Of a stretch of DNA of 39,580 bases, positions 7,554-12,908 are shown one piece after another (position 1 is the stretch's first letter; each line of letters starts with the position of its first letter). The notes beneath the pieces were generated by a model. It ran no database searches. It was not told the origin of the DNA and saw only the letters and a program-made list of their open reading frames with translations. The DNA comes from an uncultured Clostridia bacterium (lineage in GTDB: Bacteria; Bacillota; Clostridia; Christensenellales; Aristaeellaceae): contig CAMJPQ010000030.1 of the NCBI GenBank assembly GCA_946407745.1, positions 1 to 39,580 of the forward strand, in the 5' to 3' direction. The translations under genes and the position numbers were made by a program.

Positions 7554-7669
7554 TTGGTCGCTCCTTTCTGATTCTCCCGGCCTCGGGCCTTCTTGACGGC
7601 CATGGCGCACAGGTCCAAAAGGATCACGTCCGGGACCTGGGAGAAGTCGAAGCGGGGGATGGTGGTCAT
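7550..7669 (-). CDS. Small early ORF (39 residues)
   Basis: ATG 7669 with GGAGG ten bases upstream. The product MTTIPRFDFSQVPDVILLDL continues to a Lys/Arg-rich end. First gene after the Cro-like gene in the early operon. It could be a small regulator; nothing further is recognised. Confidence 0.5.
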   Translation of the reverse strand: MTTIPRFDFSQVPDVILLDLCAMAVKKARGRENQKGATK

Positions 7670-7704
7670 TTTTTTGCGTCCTCCTTTCGTTTTTTGTAAA
7701 TTGC

Positions 7705-7720
7705 AGAATTCAAGAATTCT
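7705..7720. promoter_or_regulatory. Operator-like palindrome OL-type site at the cro 3' end
   Basis: AGAATTCAAGAATTCT is a perfect palindrome with a four-base centre and shares the GAATTCAA element with the site at 7981-8001. It overlaps the stop codon of the DUF739 gene. A distal operator allowing looping between repressor dimers is possible (inference). Confidence 0.45.
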
Positions 7721-7964
7721 GAATTTGCTTGGCAAAAAAATAATCAAAAACCTCGGTCTCTGGGATCTCGAGGATTTCGATAGCCCTGGAAATATCGTCG
7801 TAATTCCACGGACGCTGGTTGTTGAGTCGTTCGCTCAAAGTGTGGGTAGAAATGCCGAGAGCCGCGGCAAATGCATAGTTTTTGCCGTATTTCTCGATTA
7901 TTTTACCGCGCAGTTTTGCGAAGTCATGAGGATAGGCGACCTTCGGGGCCTTCACGCTTGCCAT
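7710..7964 (-). CDS. DUF739 Cro-like HTH regulator
   Basis: 84 residues. The pattern DFAKLRGKIIEKYGKNYAFA, LGISTHTLSERLNNQRPW, then EILEIPETEVFDYFF is typical of the DUF739/Cro-like phage regulators: a helix-turn-helix at about 28-50 and a C-terminal EVFDYFF tail. Start ATG 7964 with GGAGGTG. It is the first gene of the leftward early operon, divergent from the CI-like repressor, with palindromic sites on both sides. It probably represses the lysogeny promoter and commits to lytic growth. Confidence 0.88.
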   Translation of the reverse strand: MASVKAPKVAYPHDFAKLRGKIIEKYGKNYAFAAALGISTHTLSERLNNQRPWNYDDISRAIEILEIPETEVFDYFFAKQIQNS

Positions 7965-7980
7965 TTTTTCACCTCCTTCG

Positions 7981-8001
7981 GAATTCAACGAACTTGAATT
8001 C
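7981..8001. promoter_or_regulatory. Operator palindrome between cro start and early promoter
   Basis: GAATTCAA-N5-TTGAATTC is a perfect inverted repeat with eight-base arms. It lies just downstream of the -10 of the leftward promoter, covering the expected transcription start, so binding would block early transcription. Sites with the same half-element occur at 7705-7720 and, degenerate, at 8047-8064. Confidence 0.7.
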
Positions 8002-8008
8002 TGTAATC

Positions 8009-8037
8009 ACCTTACCACACAAAAAATGAAATTGCAA
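8009..8037 (-). promoter_or_regulatory. Leftward early promoter
   Basis: On the minus strand TTGCAA (8037-8032), a 17-base spacer and TAAGGT (8014-8009) make a good sigma-A promoter. It would drive the whole early operon, from the Cro-like gene through the window junction to the terminator at 32.8 kb. Confidence 0.7.
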
Positions 8038-8046
8038 TAGAATTTT

Positions 8047-8064
8047 ATTGAATTTTTGTTCAAT
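8047..8064. promoter_or_regulatory. Operator-like inverted repeat over the repressor -35
   Basis: ATTGAA-N6-TTCAAT, overlapped on its left by a second repeat CAATA-N6-TATTG (8035-8050). It covers the -35 of the rightward promoter and lies next to the leftward -35, so one bound protein could affect both promoters. Confidence 0.5.
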
Positions 8065-8076
8065 GCGTGGTAACAT
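8048..8076 (+). promoter_or_regulatory. Rightward promoter for the CI-like repressor
   Basis: TTGAAT (8048-8053), 17-base spacer, TAACAT (8071-8076), about 20 bases before a GAGGAGG site and the repressor ATG 8098. Back-to-back with the early promoter. Confidence 0.7.
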
Positions 8077-8097
8077 ACACGAAGAGGAGGGATTGAG

Positions 8098-8463
8098 ATG
8101 CCTATTACTGAAATCGGGAAAAGATTAAAGAAAGCCATTCAGGCAAAGGGCCTTATGCAGATTCAGGTCGTGGAGATGGCGGCACCTCTCCTCGAGACCA
8201 GGGGAATGAAGCTGAGCCCGAGCAAACTTTCGCAATATGTTACCGGCAAGTCTACACCGGACAGCGACATGATCGAGTTACTTGCGGAGGTTCTCGATGT
8301 AAACCCGGCCTGGCTTGCTGGGTTTGAAAAAGAAAAGCCCACCCTCCCGGAGGAGGATGAGCTGGACGAAGAATTAGTCCGTATGCTTATGGAGTTGTCG
8401 GCCGAGGAGACGGCGAAGGTTCTCGCTTTTGTTCAAGGGCTTTTAGCTGGACGTAAAGATTAA
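8098..8463 (+). CDS. CI-like XRE-family repressor
   Basis: 121 residues. An XRE helix-turn-helix occupies about 6-70 (IGKRLKKAIQAKGLMQIQVVE, LSPSKLSQYVTGKSTPD, LAEVLDVNPAWLAGF). An acidic linker and a short helical tail (LSAEETAKVLAFVQGLLAG) follow, probably for oligomerisation. There is no LexA-like peptidase domain, so induction would not follow the self-cleavage route. Its own promoter and a GAGGAGG site lie upstream, and the DUF739 gene is divergent: the standard genetic-switch layout. The 3' end is overlapped on the other strand by a possible small gene (8387-8524). Confidence 0.88.
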   Translation: MPITEIGKRLKKAIQAKGLMQIQVVEMAAPLLETRGMKLSPSKLSQYVTGKSTPDSDMIELLAEVLDVNPAWLAGFEKEKPTLPEEDELDEELVRMLMELSAEETAKVLAFVQGLLAGRKD

Positions 8464-8524
8464 GCTTCTCCTTGCGAGTAAGAGAAGCCACGATTTTTCT
8501 GGCCTGTTGTTCTGACACAATCAT
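8387..8524 (-). CDS. Small antisense ORF overlapping the repressor 3' end
   Basis: A 45-residue ORF starting MIVSEQQARKIVASLTRKEK, helical and basic with a Pro/Ser-rich end. ATG 8524 follows AAGGGGA, and an extended -10 promoter lies upstream (8560-8590). It fills most of the gap between repressor and integrase and overlaps 77 bases of the repressor in antisense. The N-terminal 30 residues read like a genuine small helical protein, but no family is proven. It could act as protein, antisense RNA, or both. Confidence 0.45.
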   Translation of the reverse strand: MIVSEQQARKIVASLTRKEKLNLYVQLKALEQKREPSPSPRPTTP

Positions 8525-8559
8525 TTCCCCTTTAATTCATGCTTACCGGCAGCGAAGCC

Positions 8560-8590
8560 ATTATAACACAGATGTAACAAAAAATTACAA
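8560..8590 (-). promoter_or_regulatory. Leftward extended -10 promoter for the antisense ORF
   Basis: On the minus strand TGTTATAAT is a perfect extended -10 (TATAAT at 8565-8560), with TTGTAA 19 bases upstream. It lies 36 bases before the ATG of the 45-residue ORF. Confidence 0.5.
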
Positions 8591-8633
8591 GAATATTGTC
8601 AGCCGGAAAACTTTTCCGCAAAGAGAGGAGGGG

Positions 8634-10232
8634 ATCACCGCGAAAAAGAAAGCACAGAAGCCGGAGAACCTGCGGGCGGTAATCTATGCCAGGTATTCAT
8701 CGGCTGCCCAAAAGGACGCCTCCATAGAGCAGCAGTATGAAGCCTGCGAAGCTTTTGCAAAAAGGGAAGGCTACACCATCATTGAGCGATACCCTGACCG
8801 GGCCATTTCTGGCAGGACGGACGACAGACCGGCCTTTAAGCGGATGATGAAAGACGCCCACACCGGGGCCTTTGATTACGTGATCGCATGGAAGTCAAAC
8901 CGCCTGGGCCGGAATATGCTGCAGGCCATGATGAACGAAAGCAAGCTCGCGGAGTTGGGGGTCCGCTGCCTGTATGTGGAGGAAGATTTTGACGACACGG
9001 CGGCAGGCCGGTTTGCACTCCGGTCCATGATGAATGTGAACCAATTCTATTCAGACAACCTGGCCGAGGATGTGAAGCGCGGAATGATGGACAATGCGCA
9101 AAAGTGCATGGTGAACGGAGTGACCCCATTCGGGTATAAGCGGGGAGAGGATGGGCGCTTTGCCATTGACGAAAACACAGCCCCCATCGTCCGGGAGATC
9201 TTCGAGCGGTTTCTTTCTGGCTGGTCGATCACGGAGCTTGTGGACGATCTGAACGCCAGAGGGATTAAGACAAAGTATAAAAGGCCGTGGAGGATCCAGA
9301 GTTTCCAATGGCTGCTGAAAAACGACGTTTACACCGGAGTGTATAAATACGGCGACGTTCGAGTTGAAGGCGGGGTCCCGGCAATCATCGACAAAGAGCT
9401 TTTTGAGGAGGTGCAGCGCGCATTGACAAATAAGAAGCGGCCCAGGGGCCAGCAGCGGATCAACGCGGATTATCTGCTGACCGGAAAGATCTTCTGCGGC
9501 GAATGCGGCAGCAACATGATCGCGCTGGCCGGTAGGGGGAAAAGCGGACAAAAGTTTTGCTATTACGCCTGTGCCAAAAGGCGCCGTGGTGAGGGCTGCA
9601 AAAAGGCCCACGTGAGAAAAGAGATCATAGAGAAGGCCGTCGTGAACGCCGTCCGGGACACGCTTTCACAAGCTGGATTTGTAGAGTGGGTTCTCTCCGG
9701 ATATGAAAAAGTGGCAGAGGCAGCGAGGGCCGACACAAAGATTCATCTGCTGCAGGAGGAGCTCACCGGAGTAAACACCGCCCTGGATAACATCATGAAG
9801 GCCATCGAGGCCGGGATCATAAACGAAATGACAAAGGCGAGGATGGATGAACTGATCCAGAGCCGGAAGGACATCCAGGAGGCGATCCGGCTTGAAGAAA
9901 CAGCAACAGACATACCGGAGCCGGAGCAGGTGAGGGAATGGCTGCAGGGACTTATTTCCGGGGACTTTGAAGATCCCGAGTACATGAAGCAGCTGATCCG
10001 CGTTTTTGTATCGGCGGTCTATGTTTATGACGATCATTTCAGACTTCGGTTTAATTACGGCGACGATGCCGACATATCAATACCGGCCCAAGATGTAGAC
10101 CCGGAAGTGTTTGCTGAAAGTAAAATCCGGGGTACCACTTCTGACCCAAGCAAACACTATGGCAGCACAGTGCTGTTTTGTAGAGCGTTTTTTGAGGTCA
10201 GCATCCCCTTCGATTGCAGGGCCGTCTATTGA
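8634..10232 (+). CDS. int: Large serine recombinase (phage integrase), non-canonical start
   Basis: About 530 residues. The resolvase catalytic domain has the nucleophile in VIYARYSS, then D-R-A-I-S-G-R-T and the I-A-W-K-S-N-R-L-G-R-N motif. The recombinase domain (VNGVTPFGYKRGEDGRFAID) follows, then a zinc ribbon (GKIFCGECGSNM ... YYACAKRR ... C) and a C-terminal coiled coil (LLQEELTGVNTALDNIMKAIE). It integrates and, with a directionality factor, excises the genome. A strong AGGAGG lies at 8626-8631 but no ATG/GTG/TTG follows: the frame reads ATC (8634), ACC, GCG (8640), AAA. The only upstream in-frame start is TTG 8472, without a ribosome site. Position next to the repressor is standard. 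Confidence 0.9.
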   Translation: MTAKKKAQKPENLRAVIYARYSSAAQKDASIEQQYEACEAFAKREGYTIIERYPDRAISGRTDDRPAFKRMMKDAHTGAFDYVIAWKSNRLGRNMLQAMMNESKLAELGVRCLYVEEDFDDTAAGRFALRSMMNVNQFYSDNLAEDVKRGMMDNAQKCMVNGVTPFGYKRGEDGRFAIDENTAPIVREIFERFLSGWSITELVDDLNARGIKTKYKRPWRIQSFQWLLKNDVYTGVYKYGDVRVEGGVPAIIDKELFEEVQRALTNKKRPRGQQRINADYLLTGKIFCGECGSNMIALAGRGKSGQKFCYYACAKRRRGEGCKKAHVRKEIIEKAVVNAVRDTLSQAGFVEWVLSGYEKVAEAARADTKIHLLQEELTGVNTALDNIMKAIEAGIINEMTKARMDELIQSRKDIQEAIRLEETATDIPEPEQVREWLQGLISGDFEDPEYMKQLIRVFVSAVYVYDDHFRLRFNYGDDADISIPAQDVDPEVFAESKIRGTTSDPSKHYGSTVLFCRAFFEVSIPFDCRAVY

Positions 10233-10255
10233 AAAGACGGCCCTGCTTTTATTTT
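10216..10255 (+). terminator. Intrinsic terminator of the repressor-integrase unit
   Basis: A perfect 12-base stem GCAGGGCCGTCT (10216-10227) / AGACGGCCCTGC (10235-10246) with a seven-base loop, followed by TTTTATTTT. The 5' arm overlaps the last integrase codons and the stop. Confidence 0.9.
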
Positions 10256-10270
10256 GCTCGCCCACCACCA

Positions 10271-10339
10271 CGGAAAGAAATAACGAATTTCTGGAATAGT
10301 TTTCCGTTTCGAGTAATTTTGCAACCGGAATGCGTTATT
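10271..10339. other. Candidate phage attachment site region (attP)
   Basis: An AT-rich intergenic stretch directly after the integrase terminator with nested inverted repeats: CGGAAA (10271-10276) with TTTCCG (10301-10306), GAAAT-AACGA-ATTTC (10277-10291), and AATAACG (10279-10285) with CGTTATT (10333-10339). Serine integrases usually act on an attP next to their gene. The assignment rests on position and symmetry only. Confidence 0.35.
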
Positions 10340-10362
10340 TTTATGCCAAAGGAGCGAGCCAC

Positions 10363-10566
10363 ATGATACGGATTTATTTGTCACGCCTTCTCGGCGAAAG
10401 AAGAGTGACACAAAAAGATCTGTCCAAGAAAACCGGGATCCGGATAGCCACGATCAACGAATACTACAACGAGCTGTCCGACAGGATCAACCTGGAACAC
10501 ATGGACAAGATCTGTGAAGTACTCGGGTGCGAGCTGACCGACCTTATAGGCCGGGAGAAAAGGTAA
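10363..10566 (+). CDS. Small XRE-family HTH protein
   Basis: 67 residues: MIRIYLSRLLGERRVTQKDL, then TGIRIATINEYYNELSDRI and MDKICEVLGCELTDLIG, a compact Cro/CI-type HTH (YozG/XRE_26 style). The start ATG 10363 has AAAGGAG upstream; an in-frame ATG at 10330 lacks a site. It lies between two terminators and is convergent with the 72-residue HTH gene at 10628. It may be an extra regulator of lysogeny or of the second switch. Confidence 0.82.
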   Translation: MIRIYLSRLLGERRVTQKDLSKKTGIRIATINEYYNELSDRINLEHMDKICEVLGCELTDLIGREKR

Positions 10567-10576
10567 TACCACACAG

Positions 10577-10616
10577 AAAAGACGCAGGCAGTCAAAAGGC
10601 TGTCTGCGTCTTTTTT
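10577..10616. terminator. Bidirectional terminator between convergent HTH genes
   Basis: Stem GACGCAGGCAG (10581-10591) / CTGTCTGCGTC (10600-10610), with flanking AAAA on the left and TTTTTT on the right, so it works for the plus gene at 10363 and the minus gene at 10628. Confidence 0.85.
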
Positions 10617-10627
10617 GCGTTTACGGG

Positions 10628-10846
10628 CTATTTGATCTCGCGCTGTTCTCCGTCCTGCATCTGGAAGATGACCTTGCAGCCGAGCCATTCGGCCACTGCC
10701 ACAAGCTCCGCCACGCTCCAGGTGTTCGCTTTCATCTTCCTGCTTGCTGCCTGGGGAGAGCTGACAATCCCAGTCTCCGCAAGATCGGCCTGCCGCTTGC
10801 CTCCACGTTTAAGCGCGTTCCCGATGATTTCTTGTAAATTGTTCAT
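10628..10846 (-). CDS. XRE-like HTH regulator of the divergent promoter pair
   Basis: 72 residues: MNNLQEIIGNALKRGGKRQADLAETGIVSS, then AASRKMKANTWSVAELVAVAEWLGCKV. This is an HTH with the strategy typical of small phage or plasmid regulators. Start ATG 10846 with GGAGGTG. It is driven by its own promoter (10893-10865), which duplicates the sequence of the opposing promoter, so it probably autoregulates and controls the rightward unit that leads into the late genes. Confidence 0.78.
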   Translation of the reverse strand: MNNLQEIIGNALKRGGKRQADLAETGIVSSPQAASRKMKANTWSVAELVAVAEWLGCKVIFQMQDGEQREIK

Positions 10847-10864
10847 AAAACACCTCCTGCAGAT

Positions 10865-10893
10865 ACAATAAACCCGCAAAGAGGATTTGTCAA
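10865..10893 (-). promoter_or_regulatory. Leftward promoter of the small HTH gene
   Basis: On the minus strand TTGACA (10893-10888), 17-base spacer, TATTGT (10870-10865). It shares TTGACAAAT-N8-CGGGTTTAT with the rightward promoter. A further inverted repeat TCAAC-N7-GTTGA (10890-10906) overlaps its -35. Confidence 0.8.
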
Positions 10894-10935
10894 CATATAA
10901 AGTTGAAAAATTATCAAAATAGTTAATAAAAGGGG

Positions 10936-10964
10936 TTGACAAATTAACTCAACGGGTTTATAAT
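10936..10964 (+). promoter_or_regulatory. Rightward consensus sigma-A promoter
   Basis: TTGACA (10936-10941), 17-base spacer, TATAAT (10959-10964): both hexamers match consensus. GTTGA-N9-TCAAC (10935-10953) lies across the -35 and spacer and is a likely operator. It reads into the small genes leading to the terminase region. Confidence 0.88.
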
Positions 10965-10996
10965 AAATACAGAAAGACGGGAGGGAGTGAGGTAAA

Positions 10997-11098
10997 ACGA
11001 AGGCGAAACGGTTGATCAACCGGCTGGTCAAGTGGCTGAAAGCCCACGGTATCAAGGCCGAAGATATAGCCGAGTGCATCGACTATATAACGCAATAA
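10997..11098 (+). CDS. Possible 33-residue protein with an ACG start
   Basis: The frame ACG-AAG-GCG-AAA-CGG encodes K-A-K-R-L-I-N-R-L-V-K-W-L-K-A-H-G-I-K-A and ends in AECIDYITQ, an amphipathic basic helix plus acidic tail that looks like a real phage microprotein. A GGGAGTGAGGT ribosome site sits correctly before the ACG, which is one T-to-C change from ATG. The in-frame TTG at 11012 is an alternative start. It is the first gene after the consensus promoter. Confidence 0.5.
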   Translation, partial: TKAKRLINRLVKWLKAHGIKAEDIAECIDYITQ

Positions 11099-11143
11099 AC
11101 CGCCCCGGATGAGGCCCGGAACGGTTTAGAGCATGGAGAAAAC

Positions 11144-11172
11144 GGGGCACGGTGGCCCGTCTCACCGGCCCC
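11144..11172 (+). other. Strong stem-loop in the leader before the 11215 gene
   Basis: GGGGC-A-CGGTG / CACCG-GCCCC, ten base pairs with one bulged A and an eight-base loop. No T-tract follows, so it is not a simple terminator. It may be an RNA structure acting in processing or antitermination. Confidence 0.5.
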
Positions 11173-11214
11173 TATGATAAAGGATAGACGGGAGAAAGTC
11201 AAGGAGGAAACAAA

Positions 11215-11541
11215 ATGAAGCCCTGCGAGACCTGCGAATACAGATCCACAAAAAAGACCAAATACGAAACTTATGATTGGTGTAAGGCTTACGGGTGCGC
11301 TACCAGCTCCCCGAAATGTGAATGCAGAAAGGAAAAGGCAATGACGACCAGGGAAGTATTTAACAGAATGCCGGAGGCCGTTCGAAACCAGCTCGAGAAC
11401 ATCCGGAAGGGTTACAAAAACAAGGCGCTTGATACAGACGCGACCCGCGCAGAGCTCTACGGCTATACGCTGGGGCTTCGGGATGCGGGAATTATCTCCG
11501 AACGAGAGCGGCAAATCCTTTTCGTGTACGGGACTGTATAA
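11215..11541 (+). CDS. Two-part protein: Cys-rich N-terminus and helical C-terminus
   Basis: 108 residues from ATG 11215 (AAGGAGG upstream). Residues 1-40 hold seven cysteines (C4, C7, C23, C28 and the C35/C37 region), probably a zinc site. From Met43 (11341) a helical segment follows (TTREVFNRMPEAVRNQLENI ... LYGYTLGLRDAGIISERER). An internal start at Met43, preceded by AAAGG, could make the second part separately. No family is recognised. Confidence 0.72.
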   Translation: MKPCETCEYRSTKKTKYETYDWCKAYGCATSSPKCECRKEKAMTTREVFNRMPEAVRNQLENIRKGYKNKALDTDATRAELYGYTLGLRDAGIISERERQILFVYGTV

Positions 11542-11592
11542 AAAAGATAATGCCCTCCAGGCGGGGCAATACACCGGGAGAAAGGAATTACG

Positions 11593-11754
11593 ATGTCTTT
11601 GTGCGATACTTGCAAGTATGATTGCGTGGCCGGGTGCCTGTTTTATTGCGGAGGCGTTACTGGCTGGGATGAAGAAAACGAGGTTGTTACTTCCTGCAAC
11701 GACTATGAGGAGAAAGGGGAGCGTCTGCGAGAATTACAGAGGAAGGAGCAATGA
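11593..11754 (+). CDS. Small Cys-rich protein
   Basis: 53 residues: MSLCDTCKYDCVAGCLFYCGG then GWDEENEVVTSCNDYEEKGERL. Six or seven cysteines in the pattern C-x2-C-x3-C-x3-C-x3-C suggest a zinc-binding mini-domain. AAAGGAATT precedes the ATG, and it overlaps the next gene by four bases (ATGA). Confidence 0.65.
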   Translation: MSLCDTCKYDCVAGCLFYCGGVTGWDEENEVVTSCNDYEEKGERLRELQRKEQ

Positions 11755-11957
11755 CCATGTATAGAGACATGATCGGGGATCCCGAGCGGTTCACCGCCGG
11801 AGGGCGGGAGTGGTGGGTGCAGCAGTTCTGCCACGGGGACGGGACGCTTAAAGCCGTCAGGCTCTACGATGCAGACGGTGAGTTCGTGGGTGAGTTCCAT
11901 AGCGTGGAGGAAGCGCTACAGGCGGCCACAGGAGGCGATTTGTGGAGGGAGGGGTAA
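11751..11957 (+). CDS. Small hypothetical protein
   Basis: 68 residues from ATG 11751 (coupled, AAGGAG) or ATG 11757. The fold is probably a small beta-sheet: GREWWVQQFCHGDGTLKAVR then LYDADGEFVGEFHSVEEAL. No known domain. It is the last small gene before the structured packaging leader. Confidence 0.65.
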   Translation: MTMYRDMIGDPERFTAGGREWWVQQFCHGDGTLKAVRLYDADGEFVGEFHSVEEALQAATGGDLWREG

Positions 11958-12020
11958 ACGGGCATCGGGAAAGCAAAAACGACGCAGGGAAAGTTGCAAC
12001 GGCGTTTCACGTCACGTTAC

Positions 12021-12049
12021 TTGCTATCGCCCACAAAGTGTGGTAATGA
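12021..12049 (+). promoter_or_regulatory. Candidate promoter upstream of the packaging genes
   Basis: TTGCTA (12021-12026), 17-base spacer, TAATGA (12044-12049). It sits in the roughly 200-base non-coding stretch before the terminase block. Moderate match only. Confidence 0.4.
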
Positions 12050-12074
12050 TAGACTTACAATCCGTATCAAGGGA

Positions 12075-12161
12075 GCACCCGGTCGCCGCCGGGTGCTTTC
12101 TGCATCGTGGCCGCTCCTTTGAGTACGTCGCCAGCAGCGACAGAAAGAAGGAGCGTTTTTT
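12075..12161 (+). terminator. Tandem hairpins before the packaging genes; second is terminator-like and hides a ribosome site
   Basis: First hairpin GCACCCGG (12075-12082) / CCGGGTGC (12089-12096) followed by TTTC. Second: CGCTCCTT (12112-12119) / AAGGAGCG (12148-12155) enclosing an inner GTCGC/GCGAC stem (12127-12141), followed at once by TTTTTT and the ATG at 12162. The 3' arm of the outer stem is the AAGGAG ribosome site of that ATG, so folding would both favour termination and mask translation. The remaining 11958-12074 holds the candidate promoter and nothing else I can name. Confidence 0.6.
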
Positions 12162-12266
12162 ATGAAGATCGTAGAGAAACGGCATGACGAGATCAAGCCG
12201 CACGAAAACAATCCGCGCCGTGACCTACACACAGACATAGACGCTCATTTGGTTTACCTCCCATAA
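12162..12266 (+). pseudogene. Truncated ParB/methylase-type N-terminal remnant
   Basis: 34 codons from ATG 12162. The first 19 residues, MKIVEKRHDEIKPHENNPR, match the usual opening of phage ParB-nuclease/DNA-modification fusion proteins (I-V-E-K-x-I-D-E-I-K-P-Y-E-x-N-P-R). The remaining 15 residues do not, and the frame stops. Such ParB-like genes commonly precede terminase genes in related phages, so this is probably a deletion remnant. The 94 bases up to 12361 hold no convincing gene. Confidence 0.55.
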
Positions 12267-12360
12267 ATGCCACACGGAGGCTGCGCGGTGATACCGACCG
12301 AGTTGGGCTGCGACAAACCGCGCCGGTGAAAATCCGGCATTCTGAAAAAGGAGGAGCGGA

Positions 12361-12534
12361 ATGAAAGACACAGAGAAGATCCCGGTTTTCCTTCGGATCG
12401 AGAACGGAAGAACCGTCTGCGTCTGTCATGCCGCCAAAAAGAAGTGTGGCCGACCCTGCGAGCGTGACACCGTGACGCGGGACATCTTCGAAGGATGGAA
12501 GGCCACCATGAAGCGAGACAAATTCGGGAGGTGA
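12361..12534 (+). CDS. Small Cys-containing protein preceding terminase
   Basis: 57 residues with AAGGAGGAG upstream. MKDTEKIPVFLRIENGRTVC continues to four cysteines (C20, C22, C29, C33) in a short zinc-finger-like arrangement and a basic helical end. The same type of small gene is often found just before terminase genes in clostridial phages; function unknown. Confidence 0.68.
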   Translation: MKDTEKIPVFLRIENGRTVCVCHAAKKKCGRPCERDTVTRDIFEGWKATMKRDKFGR

Positions 12535-12539
12535 AGCCC

Positions 12540-12908
12540 GTGGCGAATGAACAGAATTTAGTTCCATTCACTTCCGATCAGAGCCGAGAAGAAGCCATGA
12601 AGAACGGGAAGAAAGGCGGCATCGCCTCCGGAGAGGCCAGACGCGCCAGAAAAACCCTCCGCGCAGAGCTTGAAATGCTGCTGCAGAGCTACGCCGTTGA
12701 CAAGAAAACCGGCAAGCCGAGCAAACGCACAGTCCAGGAGGCGATGGTCTTATCTCTGGTGACGAAAGCCGTCGGCGGAGACACCAAAGCCTTTGAGATC
12801 ATCCGGGACACGATCGGAGAGAAACCCGCCGAGCGCATCACTCTGGCAGAGATCGACCCGAAGACCATAGAAGAAGTGGAGCGGATGGTGACGGGCCGTG
12901 ACGCGTGA
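12540..12908 (+). CDS. Putative terminase small subunit
   Basis: 122 residues from GTG 12540, six bases after the previous stop and preceded by GGGAGGTGA. It is basic and helical: REEAMKNGKKGGIASGEARR, then T-L-R-A-E-L-E-M-L-L-Q and QEAMVLSLVTKAVGGDTKAF. It overlaps the large subunit start by 11 bases. Position and size fit a DNA-recognising small subunit; the sequence is not diagnostic on its own. Confidence 0.65.
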   Translation: MANEQNLVPFTSDQSREEAMKNGKKGGIASGEARRARKTLRAELEMLLQSYAVDKKTGKPSKRTVQEAMVLSLVTKAVGGDTKAFEIIRDTIGEKPAERITLAEIDPKTIEEVERMVTGRDA

